From Lachnospiraceae bacterium (GTDB lineage: Bacteria; Bacillota; Clostridia; Lachnospirales; Lachnospiraceae): DNA of 62,257 nt. The notes under the pieces are model-generated. The model had not been told where the DNA came from. It saw nothing but the letters and a program-made list of their open reading frames with translations, and ran no database searches. Positions within the stretch are counted from its first letter, which is position 1. Each line of letters starts with the position of its first letter. The position numbers were made by a program, and so were the translations under genes. Location: contig JAAWCE010000047.1 of the NCBI GenBank assembly GCA_022793065.1, forward strand, positions 1-62,257, in the 5' to 3' direction. This document shows positions 7,662-16,778 of the stretch, piece after piece.

Positions 7662-9671
7662 TTACGAATTGTTCTCTTGCTTTCGGTATTGCACTGGGGT
7701 AATGCCGTAATTTTTCTTAAACAGGCGGTTAAAGTGTTCTACATTTTCGTATCCTACTTCTGCAGCTATTGTTTCTATGGTCTGATTGGTTTTCCTTAAC
7801 AGGGAGCGGGCTTTTTTCATACGTTCATTTTTTACCACATCCTGAAAGGTAATTCCTACTTTTTCTTTTATATATTTGGAAAGGTAGGGTTTGGAGAGGT
7901 GGAATGTTTCCGATAAGGTATCCAAAGTAACATTTTCGTAATCATTCTTAATAAAGCTGAGTATTTCCACAATACGATCTTCTCTGCCTTCTGTGATATG
8001 TTGTTCTTCAGCCAATTTGTTTGTAGCGGAGGTTAAGGCGGCAATGGAGGCTTTGATGATATCTTCATCCACCCCTACGCCCCAATAATGGCGGTTGTCG
8101 CAAATGACTGCCATATAGGCGGCTGCTTTGGCGCTGGAACCCTTTGAAATAGCGTGTTCTTCGTAAAGTGCAAGCTGATAACTGATGCCGAAAAGTGTTT
8201 TGATAGCATTGCTTACGGCATCCAGGCGACCGTTTCCGACCCCTTTAATGATTCTGGTTTCTCCGTTACAAAGGATGGTCACTTCTGCCTGAATTCCTTT
8301 TTCTTGTTTAAAGTGACATTCCGGGATATCAAATACACTGCGGTGATGAATGTATTTTTCCTGGAAAATTGCGAAGATTTCATCGGGGTGCAATTCCTGA
8401 TGTCGTCTGTCAGAGACACCCTTAATCAAGTAACCCACTTCTTCACGCATTGCGGTGGGAAGAGAGAAACCAAATTGCTGTTTTAATACAAAAGCAACGC
8501 CGCCCTTTCCGGATACGCTGTTTATGCGGATTACATCAGATTCATATTCTCTTCCCACGTCTTCAGGGTCAATGGGAAGGTAGGGCACATCCCAACGCAT
8601 GCCGCTCTTTCCCTCGCTTCGCCATGTCATTCCTTTGCTGATTGCATCCTGATGGGAGCCGGAAAATGCAGTAAAAACCAAATCGCCTGCATAAGGTACT
8701 CGTTCATGTACTTTCATACCGGTAAAACGTTCATATTCCTGACGTATTTTCATAATGTGAGAAAAGTCCAATCCACTGTCCACGCCATGACTCATCATGT
8801 TCAGTGCCACAGTTACCAAATCCACATTACCTGTGCGTTCTCCGTTGCCGAACAGAGTTCCTTCCACTCTGTCTGCTCCTGCCAGAACACCGAATTCTGC
8901 GTCGCTGACGCCGCATCCTCTGTCATTGTGGGGATGTACGCTGAGAATTACATGTTCCCGGTATTTTAAATGTTTATGCAGATATTCTATCTGACAGGCA
9001 AATACATGGGGCATAGCCACCTGAACAGTAGAAGGAAGGTTAATTATGGCTTTGTGTTCAGCATCGGGCTGCCAGATATCCAGTACTGCATTACAAACCT
9101 CTAAAGCATATTCCGGTTCGGTTTGAGAAAAACTCTCAGGGCTGTATTCAAAAGTAAAATTTCCCTCTGTTTCATCGGCCATTTGTTTTAATAACTTTGC
9201 GCCGTCTACGGCAAGCTGCCTGATGGCGTCTTTATCCTTTTTAAATACTTGTTCCCTCTGTTCTACGGAAGTAGAATTATAGAGATGCACTACCGCATGG
9301 GGAGCTCCTTTTATGGCTTCAAAGGTTTTGCGGATAATATGTTCTCTGGCCTGTGTGAGCACCTGAATGGTTACATCTTCCGGAATCATGTTCCGTTCAA
9401 TCAGTGCACGGATAAAATTGTATTCCGTATCAGAGGATGCCGGAAAGCCCACCTCGATTTCTTTAAAACCAATTTCCACCAGAAGACGAAAGAATTCCAA
9501 TTTATCTTCTAGGGGCATGGGATCAATCAATGCCTGGTTGCCGTCGCGTAAATCTACACTGCACCAAATGGGAGGTTTCTCGATAAATTCTTTTTTCACC
9601 CAGTCATAGGTCACCTCTGGGGGCATGTGATAAGTTTTGCCATACTTTTGACTAATAGATGTCTTTTCCAT
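7662..9671 (-). CDS. leuA: 2-isopropylmalate synthase fused to a C-terminal AraC-type DNA-binding domain
   Basis: Of 669 residues, about 1-550 form a complete 2-isopropylmalate synthase of the yeast/actinobacterial type. Residues about 33-310 are the HMGL-like TIM barrel, with the IWCSVDLRDGNQALIDPM signature and the metal-binding HPHND. The C-terminal LeuA allosteric domain (about 430-550, leucine site in the family) includes GNGRLDAVSNAIK. The enzyme condenses acetyl-CoA with 2-oxoisovalerate in leucine synthesis. Residues 563-669 are an added AraC double helix-turn-helix (LDTLSETFHLSKPYLSKYIK; IETIAAEVGYENVEHFNRLF; GITPVQYRK). The ATG at 9671 follows GAGG; a TTG at 9719 lies inside the -10 element. 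No stop or frame break separates the parts, and no leuBCD genes are nearby. Confidence 0.93.
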   Translation of the reverse strand: MEKTSISQKYGKTYHMPPEVTYDWVKKEFIEKPPIWCSVDLRDGNQALIDPMPLEDKLEFFRLLVEIGFKEIEVGFPASSDTEYNFIRALIERNMIPEDVTIQVLTQAREHIIRKTFEAIKGAPHAVVHLYNSTSVEQREQVFKKDKDAIRQLAVDGAKLLKQMADETEGNFTFEYSPESFSQTEPEYALEVCNAVLDIWQPDAEHKAIINLPSTVQVAMPHVFACQIEYLHKHLKYREHVILSVHPHNDRGCGVSDAEFGVLAGADRVEGTLFGNGERTGNVDLVTVALNMMSHGVDSGLDFSHIMKIRQEYERFTGMKVHERVPYAGDLVFTAFSGSHQDAISKGMTWRSEGKSGMRWDVPYLPIDPEDVGREYESDVIRINSVSGKGGVAFVLKQQFGFSLPTAMREEVGYLIKGVSDRRHQELHPDEIFAIFQEKYIHHRSVFDIPECHFKQEKGIQAEVTILCNGETRIIKGVGNGRLDAVSNAIKTLFGISYQLALYEEHAISKGSSAKAAAYMAVICDNRHYWGVGVDEDIIKASIAALTSATNKLAEEQHITEGREDRIVEILSFIKNDYENVTLDTLSETFHLSKPYLSKYIKEKVGITFQDVVKNERMKKARSLLRKTNQTIETIAAEVGYENVEHFNRLFKKNYGITPVQYRKQENNS

Positions 9672-9718
9672 AATTTTCCTCGTTTCTGTTTCATTAGCGT
9701 TCTTACTCTGATTTGACA

Positions 9719-9747
9719 ATCATATCATATTATTGCCCATAACTCAA
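9719..9747 (-). promoter_or_regulatory. Predicted promoter of the leuA-araC fusion gene
   Basis: Read on the minus strand: TTGAGT (9747-9742), 17-bp spacer, TATGAT (9724-9719). Transcription would start near 9712, giving a leader of only about 40 nt. That leaves no room for a T-box or leader-peptide attenuator. Confidence 0.6.
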
Positions 9748-9995
9748 GTAATATTTTCAGTAAATATATTGATTTATTTTATTCAAATAAAATCTGAATT
9801 TACTTTTAAATGCTTGTTTTGCGGTATTTTTAATATAATATAGTTGTCATATTTTTATGCTTAGATGTGAACTTTTTTAATATACACCATATGAAAATAA
9901 GCAGGAAGTAAATATCAATGTAAAATAGGCGGGAAGCGTGTTTGTAATTTATATGAAATCACCATAATGTTTTATATGGAAATAGGAAAAAGTTA

Positions 9996-10024
9996 TTGCT
10001 TTAAATGGTCTGGTAGCATAAAAT
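9996..10024 (+). promoter_or_regulatory. Predicted promoter of the rhamnogalacturonan operon
   Basis: TTGCTT (9996-10001), 17-bp spacer, TAAAAT (10019-10024), about 50 bp before the first ATG. Confidence 0.55.
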
Positions 10025-10077
10025 AGAAGATAGAAGTACAAATATCATTTATGCCTTAAGGCGGAACGGAGGGAATT

Positions 10078-11130
10078 ATGTTACAATTGGAGTATGACAA
10101 GCAGCAGATTGAGGAAGTAATCGACAAGATTGTAAAGAAGACGATGAATATGGATTTGACTTGGGATTGGCCTTGTGGGGTGGCTTATTATGGGGTCAGC
10201 GACGCTTTTGTGAAGACACAGAAGACGGAGTATCTGGAGATATTAAAGGAGAGAGTGGACGAACTGATTGGCCTTGGTTTGCCGAAGGTGTGGACGGTAA
10301 ATGCCTGTGCTATGGGACATTGCCTGATTACTTTGTATCAGGCTACAAATGATAAGAAATATTATGATATTTTGATGAGTAAGATGGATTATATTAAAAA
10401 AGATGCACTCCGCTTTGGCGACAGAGTACTGCAGCATACGGTATCCGCCAAAAATGATTTTCCGGAGCAGGTATGGTGCGATACTTTGTTTATGGCTGCA
10501 TATCTTCTGCTTCGCGTAGGGGTAATGGAGCGGGATGAAGATATGATTAACGATGCGTTGAATCAGTATTATTGGCATATCAAGTATCTTCAGAATCCGG
10601 GCAGCGGCCTTTACTATCATGGGTATGATAATATTGCAGGAAATCATATGTCAGCTATTTATTGGGGACGTGCAAATGCGTGGGCGGCTTATACTATGTC
10701 CCAGGTGAACAATGAACTTCCGAAATGTTATCTTTACCCTAAGTACATGGATGTAGCAGGATCACTTAATGAACAGTTAGCCGCGTTGAAGACGTTCCAG
10801 ACAGAGAACGGACTTTGGAGAACTGTATTGGACGACCCTGAATCTTACGAGGAAATTTCCGCTTCCGCCGGAATTGCGGCGGCAATGCTCCACAGAGGAA
10901 ATCCCCTTCATTCCAAATACATAAATAAGGCAATTAAGGGACTGCTTGACAATATTAGTGAGGACGGTAAGGTAATGAATGTGTCTGCAGGAACGGCAGT
11001 GATGAACGACAAGGAAGGATACAGGGGGATCTCCAGGGATTGGATACAGGGCTGGGGACAGGGTCTTATGCTGTCATTCTTCTCTACTTTGTTGGTATCA
11101 AGCAAGATTGAAAAGGATGGTGCGCTTTAA
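10078..11130 (+). CDS. GH105 unsaturated rhamnogalacturonyl hydrolase (YteR/YesR-like)
   Basis: A 350-residue protein of the length usual for GH105 (alpha6/alpha6 barrel). It hydrates and cleaves unsaturated galacturonyl residues left by pectin lyases on rhamnogalacturonan disaccharides, in the cytoplasm. Visible motifs are TWDWPCGVAYYG, VWCDTLFMAA with Asp135 at the place of the catalytic Asp of YteR, GLYYHGYD, YWGRANAW (WGRGN-type motif) and ISASAGIAAAM. There is no signal peptide. It is preceded by GGAGG and opens a three-gene operon; its stop overlaps the next start by one base. Exact specificity for unsaturated GalA-Rha is inferred from the neighbours. Confidence 0.9.
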   Translation: MLQLEYDKQQIEEVIDKIVKKTMNMDLTWDWPCGVAYYGVSDAFVKTQKTEYLEILKERVDELIGLGLPKVWTVNACAMGHCLITLYQATNDKKYYDILMSKMDYIKKDALRFGDRVLQHTVSAKNDFPEQVWCDTLFMAAYLLLRVGVMERDEDMINDALNQYYWHIKYLQNPGSGLYYHGYDNIAGNHMSAIYWGRANAWAAYTMSQVNNELPKCYLYPKYMDVAGSLNEQLAALKTFQTENGLWRTVLDDPESYEEISASAGIAAAMLHRGNPLHSKYINKAIKGLLDNISEDGKVMNVSAGTAVMNDKEGYRGISRDWIQGWGQGLMLSFFSTLLVSSKIEKDGAL

Positions 11131-13013
11131 TGTTTTACAGAAGATTCCTGTTTGGACAGGATTCCGGCAATGCTGATGTGACCAGTGTTAGGGCAGGTGA
11201 TCTGTATTGTTCTGATAAGGGTTATGGATTTGTAACGGAAAAAAACAGACGAGAGCAGGAGCCTTTGAAGATTTCGGAACTGAACGCGGCGTTTGACACT
11301 ATGTATTGGTATCGGGATGAAGATTTATCCCATATTGAAGAGGACTGCACAGGATGTTTTTTGGAGTCCAAACGGAAGATAGCCTGTCTGGAGGACGCTG
11401 CCGGAGAGAAGTTTTCAGGGGAGCATAGAAGGATACCTCTTTCTTTTAAAATTGATGTACCAAAACAGGGAAATTATAAAGTAACTGTTGCAATATACAC
11501 CATGGAGCCTATGGAGGATGTGTTAATTTTTACAGGACGCAGACGGTTGGGATTTCGTGGCGAAATAAAGGAAAGCAGTCAGCTTGACAGGGCAAAAGCC
11601 ACGGTTGGAAACGGTATGGCCAAGGATCAAGACAGAGAAGAGTTCAAAGGGATTGTTTTCCGGCATACAATGACGGTGAATGTATGTGATATTGTTCCAA
11701 GGGGACATACCAATCGTTTTGAAGACAAATCATTGGATATTACCATTCTGGCAGACAGGCCCAAAATCAGCGAGATTATGGTGGAAGAGATTTCATGTCC
11801 CACGCTGTATATTGCCGGAGATTCCACCGTAACGGATCAGAGTGCGGATTATCCCTATGCGCCCGGAACAAGTTATTCCGGATGGGGACAGATGATATCG
11901 GCATATTTGAAGGGAGAACTGGCAGTATCCAATCATGCGCATTCCGGACTTACCACAGCAAGCTTTCGTGAGGAAGGGCATTATGAAATACTGTGTGATT
12001 TTGCCGCAAAAGGAGATTTCTGTTTTTTCCAGTTTGGACATAATGATCAGAAATTGGATGAATTGAAAGCATGGGGCGGTTATCGAGAGAACTTACTTCG
12101 TTATCTCAAGGAGTGCAGAGAAAGAGGTATTTTCCCGTTGATTGTGACGCCCATTGCAAGAAATACCTGGAAGGGAAATGACGGAAGCTATAACGATTTG
12201 TTGGAGGAATATGCCCAGGTCTGCCTGGAAGTGGGTGAACAGGAAAATGTGCCGGTTGTGGATTTGCATCGGCGCAGCATGGAGTTTGTTGTAAAAAATG
12301 GGTTGGAAGCTTCAAAAGCCTATTTCTTTCCAGGAGATTACACGCACAGCAATGATTATGGCGCATATTATATGGCCGGAATTGTGGCTGATGAGGTTGT
12401 CAGAGTATGCGGCGGCCGCAAGGAGCCGGCATATCATTTCCTGGCAGAGTGTGTGACGGAAGGATTTGGGGCATGGGAGCCAAAGGAGGATATTGTGCCT
12501 CCGGTGAAACCGGCAATATATGAAAATGTGGCAAATCCGGAAGAAGGAGCATTGCTGCTTGAGGATGTGGACAGATTATCGGAGCCGGCAGACAGGGCGT
12601 CAGCGCTTGATATGATTATCAAAACCGTAAGATTTTTCCCTACGAACGTATATAATGATATGTTTACCGATGTGGTAGGACATGAATGGTATGCGGGCTG
12701 TGTGGAGTGTGCTTATCAAAATGGTATGATTGATAAAGGTTTGGTTGAGGATCATAAATTTTTCCCGCTGCAGAGTGTAACGCTGGAGGAATTTCTGATT
12801 TTTGCAGTCAACGGATATAAAAGCCGCAGAACAATTCCCCAGGAAGTATGGGAAATGCCATGTGTTTATGATGAAAGGTGCAGAGAATTTGCAAAGCCAT
12901 ATATCAGAGCGGCATGTCACATAGGTTTGATACAGGATGACGGCGGCGCGGCGCTTGACAGGGTGCTTACCAGAGGGGAAGCGGTAGCGATTTGCCGTAG
13001 CATGAATGTATGA
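11130..13013 (+). CDS. SGNH rhamnogalacturonan acetylesterase-like protein with C-terminal SLH-like repeats
   Basis: A 627-residue protein. Residues about 1-220 are a beta-rich N-terminal module; about 225-425 are an SGNH/GDSL esterase of the RGAE/RhgT type. The catalytic Ser232 lies in YIAGDSTVTD, Gly in GWGQM, Asn305 in FGHND, and Asp403/His406 in GDYTHSNDYG. It should remove acetyl groups from rhamnogalacturonan oligosaccharides. The tail (about 495-627) has two or three SLH-like units (VGHEWYAGCVECAYQNGMI; PYIRAACHIGLI; LTRGEAVAICRSM). No signal peptide or membrane segment is visible, so SLH-mediated wall anchoring is doubtful. The TAATG overlap with GH105 implies translational coupling. 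Confidence 0.85.
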   Translation: MFYRRFLFGQDSGNADVTSVRAGDLYCSDKGYGFVTEKNRREQEPLKISELNAAFDTMYWYRDEDLSHIEEDCTGCFLESKRKIACLEDAAGEKFSGEHRRIPLSFKIDVPKQGNYKVTVAIYTMEPMEDVLIFTGRRRLGFRGEIKESSQLDRAKATVGNGMAKDQDREEFKGIVFRHTMTVNVCDIVPRGHTNRFEDKSLDITILADRPKISEIMVEEISCPTLYIAGDSTVTDQSADYPYAPGTSYSGWGQMISAYLKGELAVSNHAHSGLTTASFREEGHYEILCDFAAKGDFCFFQFGHNDQKLDELKAWGGYRENLLRYLKECRERGIFPLIVTPIARNTWKGNDGSYNDLLEEYAQVCLEVGEQENVPVVDLHRRSMEFVVKNGLEASKAYFFPGDYTHSNDYGAYYMAGIVADEVVRVCGGRKEPAYHFLAECVTEGFGAWEPKEDIVPPVKPAIYENVANPEEGALLLEDVDRLSEPADRASALDMIIKTVRFFPTNVYNDMFTDVVGHEWYAGCVECAYQNGMIDKGLVEDHKFFPLQSVTLEEFLIFAVNGYKSRRTIPQEVWEMPCVYDERCREFAKPYIRAACHIGLIQDDGGAALDRVLTRGEAVAICRSMNV

Positions 13014-13094
13014 GAGTTATAGAGTTTTATAGTGTTGCTGCCGCTGACAGTATGAAACAGAACGTAGGAAAGATTTGCAGGCTGTAAAATATAC

Positions 13095-13110
13095 CCCACG
13101 GAACCGTGGG
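13095..13110 (+). other. Short hairpin in the esterase-phosphorylase intergenic gap
   Basis: CCCACGG (13095-13101) and CCGTGGG (13104-13110) with only 2 nt between, lying 45 bp before the GH112 start. There is no T run, so it is not a classical terminator. It may stabilise the downstream mRNA or act as an operator. Confidence 0.4.
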
Positions 13111-13155
13111 CGGATGTATTGCAGACATAGAGAGAAAAAGATAGGAGAGGACAAA

Positions 13156-15309
13156 ATGTCAAAGCAAAAAGGTGGTTTTACGCTTCCCGGAGAGTCAGGA
13201 TATGAGAAGCTGACATTGAAAATGGCTGAGAAATGGGGAGCAGATGTGATTAGGGACAGTGACGGTACGGTATTGTCGGATGAGATTGTACATGCCGGGT
13301 ATGGTATTTATTCTACCATTTGCATTATTCGTGATCACAATGAATGGGCCAAGAAAAATCAGGATAAATTACAGCAGACGTTTCTGTGCACTCCGGCCAA
13401 AGTGGCTGAAGGTGATGAAGTAACCATTCACCTCATGGAGAGTTTTTTTGAAGAACAGTTTACGATTAATGATACGGAAGCTGCTTTTCGGTATTGGGAG
13501 GTTTATGACAGAACCACAAATGAAAAGGTGGATAATTCCAAGTGGAGTTATGACAAGGCTGCCGGTACAATTACAGTGAAAAATATTACCCCTTTTCATA
13601 AGTATACCGCAAGTTTCCTGGCATATCGTATCTGGGAAGAGATTTCCATGTATAACCATACTACAAATAACTGGGATAAGGAACATTTGATGCAGATTGA
13701 TCCCAGATATCCTGAGACGCAGGAGTATATGTTGGGTTGGATGAAAAATTGGTGTGAGACACATCCCGATACAACGGTGGTTCGTTTTACTTCCATGTTT
13801 TATAATTTTGTATGGATTTGGGGCAGCAGCGAAAGGAATCGTCAGCTATTTTCTGATTGGGGTTCTTATGATTATACGGTCAGTGATATTGCCCTGGATG
13901 AATTTGAAAAAAAATATGGATATGCTATGACAGCAGAGGATTTTGTCAATAAGGGACAGTTACATGTGACCCATATGCCGGGGACAAAAAGGAAAGCTGA
14001 CTGGATGGCTTTTGTAAATGATTTTGTAATTACTTTTGGTAAGAAACTCATTGATATGGTTCATGAGTATGGCAAGAAAGCATATGTATTCTATGATGAC
14101 AGTTGGGTGGGTGTGGAGCCTTATAATGGAAGATTTCAGGAGTTTGGATTTGACGGCCTGATTAAATGTGTATTCTCCGGCTATGAGGCAAGACTTTGTG
14201 CCGGGGTGGAGGTTCCTACGCACGAGCTTCGTCTGCATCCGTACCTTTTCCCGGTGGGATTGGGCGGCGCGCCTACATTTGCGGAGGGCGGAGATCCCAC
14301 TCTGGATGCAAAGAAATATTGGAACAGTGTCAGAAGGGCATTGCTCAGGGCGAAAATCGACAGGATTGGATTGGGCGGTTATCTGCATTTGGTGGAAGAT
14401 TTCCCTGATTTCTGCGATTATATTGAAAAAGTATCCGATGAATTCCGTTTGATTAATTCGTTTCATGATGCGGGCAAGCCTTATGCTATTAGGACAAAAG
14501 TGGCTGTGCTGCATAGCTGGGGAGCGCTTCGTTCCTGGACTTTGTCCGGACATTTCCACGAAACGTACATGCATGATTTGATTCATATTAACGAGGCCCT
14601 TTCAGGATTGCCTGTGGATGTAAAGTTCATTTCCTTTGATGATGTGAAAGCAGGAGTGCTTTCAGATGTGGATGTGGTAATCAATGCTGGTTATGCAGGA
14701 AGCGCATGGAGCGGCGGTGAGAACTGGAAAGATGAGGAAGTGGTGACCCTTCTGACAAAATGGGTGTATGAAGGTGGTACGTTTATCGGCGTCAATGAGC
14801 CGTCCGCAGCAGAGGGGTATGATAATTATTTCCGTATGGCCCATGTGTTGGGTATTGATGAAGATACGGGAGCGAAGGTATGTCACGGAAAATGGAGCTT
14901 TGAAGCGAAAGACACAGAAGGCGTTGTACCCGCAGGGGCCGGCGTGGCCGCGAAGGAACATTTGTATTTGACAGACGGCAAAGCACAGGTGTTAATGGCA
15001 GACGGCGACAAGCCTTTGGTTACGACAAATCAGTTTGGCAAGGGTAAGGGAATCTATCTTGCTTCCTTCCAGGTTACTCTGGAAAATACCCGTATGCTTT
15101 ATCAACTGATCCGTTATGCAGGAGGGGAAGGTATCAGTGGTCTGTACATGACGGATAACCTTTATACGGAATGTGCTTATTATCCTGAGAGTAAAAAGCT
15201 GGTAATTATTAATAACAGTGATAAGGAACAGACTGCCACCATATCTACCGAACAGGGAGATAAGTCTGTAACCATTGGGGCGTATGACACTACTTTTGTG
15301 GAATTATAA
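13156..15309 (+). CDS. GH112 phosphorylase, probably D-galactosyl-beta-1,4-L-rhamnose phosphorylase
   Basis: A 717-residue full-length GH112 protein. Opening residues GGFTLPGESGYEKLTLKMAEKWGAD and the FYDDSWVGVEPYNG loop (Asp314/Asp315, the position of the family's general acid) are diagnostic. GH112 enzymes phosphorolyse beta-galactosides of N-acetylhexosamine or L-rhamnose, giving galactose 1-phosphate. Because it follows GH105 and an RG acetylesterase, the Gal-beta-1,4-Rha activity described for a Clostridium phytofermentans member fits best. Lacto-N-biose/galacto-N-biose phosphorylase remains possible. The ATG at 13156 follows AGGAGAGG; earlier in-frame starts lack a ribosome site. There is no signal peptide, so it acts in the cytoplasm. 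Confidence 0.88.
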   Translation: MSKQKGGFTLPGESGYEKLTLKMAEKWGADVIRDSDGTVLSDEIVHAGYGIYSTICIIRDHNEWAKKNQDKLQQTFLCTPAKVAEGDEVTIHLMESFFEEQFTINDTEAAFRYWEVYDRTTNEKVDNSKWSYDKAAGTITVKNITPFHKYTASFLAYRIWEEISMYNHTTNNWDKEHLMQIDPRYPETQEYMLGWMKNWCETHPDTTVVRFTSMFYNFVWIWGSSERNRQLFSDWGSYDYTVSDIALDEFEKKYGYAMTAEDFVNKGQLHVTHMPGTKRKADWMAFVNDFVITFGKKLIDMVHEYGKKAYVFYDDSWVGVEPYNGRFQEFGFDGLIKCVFSGYEARLCAGVEVPTHELRLHPYLFPVGLGGAPTFAEGGDPTLDAKKYWNSVRRALLRAKIDRIGLGGYLHLVEDFPDFCDYIEKVSDEFRLINSFHDAGKPYAIRTKVAVLHSWGALRSWTLSGHFHETYMHDLIHINEALSGLPVDVKFISFDDVKAGVLSDVDVVINAGYAGSAWSGGENWKDEEVVTLLTKWVYEGGTFIGVNEPSAAEGYDNYFRMAHVLGIDEDTGAKVCHGKWSFEAKDTEGVVPAGAGVAAKEHLYLTDGKAQVLMADGDKPLVTTNQFGKGKGIYLASFQVTLENTRMLYQLIRYAGGEGISGLYMTDNLYTECAYYPESKKLVIINNSDKEQTATISTEQGDKSVTIGAYDTTFVEL

Positions 15310-15317
15310 TAAAAAGA

Positions 15318-15356
15318 CTGCCGCATTTCTGTAATTGAAGTGTGGCAGCCTTTTTT
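15318..15356 (+). terminator. Terminator of the rhamnogalacturonan operon
   Basis: An 11-bp stem CTGCCGCATTT (15318-15328) with AAGTGTGGCAG (15338-15348), including G-T wobbles, then CC and six T. Confidence 0.85.
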
Positions 15357-15457
15357 ATGTGCAGGCCCGCAAAGAGAGTGGTGGAGAGGGACATTCCCCC
15401 ACTCGATTGTATTGGGTCAAACAATATGTAACAATTTAAAAAGCAGATAGTGTGTAT

Positions 15458-16573
15458 TTAGGCCGGATTGATTGGTGTTCGGCCATAGATATCCGGTTCC
15501 ACAGGAACATGTTCACAAGTATTGTAGCGAAGCTGCAGGAATTGTGCCCGATCTTTATTGAACATTTTCTTTAATTCCTCCGAATAACCGATGATTACCC
15601 ACGGGAAAATAGCATTCATTTTTTGAAGTATTTTTTGTGCGGCTGCCTCGTCGGGAACAGACATGGTAATCTGTTTTTTGTATCCCTCTACAAAGTAAAT
15701 GATATTATAGGTAGTTCCGGTCTTAACGCCATTGGTGCGATGGGTAACGGTGCTTTGATAAGCCCACATAATTTTGTTATTGGGGAAGGCTCTTGTCTCT
15801 GAACCTGTGGTATAATAAGTCATCAGGCGCCCCACTTTAGTTTCATTGTGTTTGTCATAGGATTCTGCAGCGGCATAATCGGATTCGATGGTGCTTTCAG
15901 TATAGCCCGCATTTGAAATGTCCTGACGAAGTTTTTTCAGGAAACCTCCGCTCATTCCTTTGATGATTCTGAAAATGCCAATGCAAAGCATCAATACTCC
16001 GCCTCCAAAAGCAATTAAGTATAAGGTGTTCATACCGGTTTTGTCACCAAACTCAATATAATATGGAAGTGTCTGTTGTTCAAATTCTTCTTCCGTCCAC
16101 ACATCGTCTTCCGTAAAATATTCTTTGAAGTATTCGTAATCTTCATTGCTGAGTTTTTTAATTTTACCGCTCAGAATAACCGGATCTGATAAAATCTGGT
16201 TATAGGTGTTTTCAGTCATGGCATCCAGAGTCTTCTGATATTTGGGAGGGACTTTTAGGGTCATGAAACGGTAATCGGTGTCATATTCATCTCCTGTTAT
16301 AATAATATAATACAGATGTGTGGTTTTCCGATAACGTGTTTCGGAATTATATTCATATTCCTCCAGGTAACAGCCAAAATTAGCAGTTAAATTCACATCT
16401 ACCAATTGATTGCGGATTTGGTCTGGCTGCAGCTGTTCAAATTGGGCGTAACCTGTTACAATATACCAGAAGTTTATGGCATGCCAAATAACCAACGCCA
16501 GTCCGGCTATCATCAACACAATGGTAACAAATAGTGATTTTTTTAATGATTTCTTTTTTAGCTCTTCAAACAT
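15458..16573 (-). CDS. Two-pass membrane protein of unknown function (DUF6709-like)
   Basis: A 371-residue protein with transmembrane helices at about 13-37 (SLFVTIVLMIAGLALVIWH) and about 181-203 (TLYLIAFGGGVLMLCIGIF). The loop between them (about 40-180) is acidic and tyrosine-rich. A C-terminal cytosolic domain (about 215-371) contains KIMWAYQSTVTHRTNGVKTG and YFVEGYKKQITMSVPDEAAAQ, which resembles DUF6709-type proteins. I cannot assign a function. It stands alone on the minus strand with its own predicted promoter (16619-16647). A hairpin at 15376-15404 (GAGTGG/CCACTC arms) lies downstream and may terminate it. Confidence 0.75.
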   Translation of the reverse strand: MFEELKKKSLKKSLFVTIVLMIAGLALVIWHAINFWYIVTGYAQFEQLQPDQIRNQLVDVNLTANFGCYLEEYEYNSETRYRKTTHLYYIIITGDEYDTDYRFMTLKVPPKYQKTLDAMTENTYNQILSDPVILSGKIKKLSNEDYEYFKEYFTEDDVWTEEEFEQQTLPYYIEFGDKTGMNTLYLIAFGGGVLMLCIGIFRIIKGMSGGFLKKLRQDISNAGYTESTIESDYAAAESYDKHNETKVGRLMTYYTTGSETRAFPNNKIMWAYQSTVTHRTNGVKTGTTYNIIYFVEGYKKQITMSVPDEAAAQKILQKMNAIFPWVIIGYSEELKKMFNKDRAQFLQLRYNTCEHVPVEPDIYGRTPINPA

Positions 16574-16618
16574 TCGTTTTTTACTCCTCCTACATATGAA
16601 ATTTATAATTTTATACTT

Positions 16619-16647
16619 AATTTATCACACTATATATGAAAGTGCAA
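16619..16647 (-). promoter_or_regulatory. Predicted promoter for the minus-strand membrane protein gene
   Basis: On the minus strand TTGCAC (16647-16642), 17-bp spacer, TAAATT (16624-16619), about 45 bp before the ATG. Confidence 0.5.
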
Positions 16648-16749
16648 GTATTATACATAATTTTGTGCGTTAAAGCGTTCATGTAAGCAAGCGTTGCCGC
16701 AAAGTCTTTATTTGTCAATATAATAGTGAAATTATGGAATAATAAAGGC

Positions 16750-16778
16750 TTGTGCCCATATGAAAAATATTATATAAT
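16750..16778 (+). promoter_or_regulatory. Predicted promoter of the M3 oligopeptidase gene
   Basis: TTGTGC (16750-16755), 17-bp spacer, TATAAT (16773-16778), giving an approximately 130-nt leader. The 341-bp gap 16574-16914 holds this and the divergent promoter and nothing else recognised. Confidence 0.65.

Larger units (their letters stand above)
9672..10077. other. Divergent intergenic region between leuA fusion and pectin operon
   Basis: A 406-bp AT-rich region holding a minus-strand promoter (9719-9747) and a plus-strand promoter (9996-10024). No gene, T-box signature or riboswitch was recognised. Candidate binding sites for the AraC domain of the fusion protein would be expected here, but no clear paired repeats were picked out by eye. 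Confidence 0.6.

Noticed and set aside
9672..10077. Possible T-box or leader-peptide attenuator for leuA
   Set aside because: No T-box signature, no leucine-codon-rich short frame and no terminator hairpin; the predicted leader is only about 40 nt.
13075..13155. N-terminal extension of the GH112 protein
   Set aside because: The extra 27 residues lack a ribosome site and include the hairpin region; the family start is at 13156.
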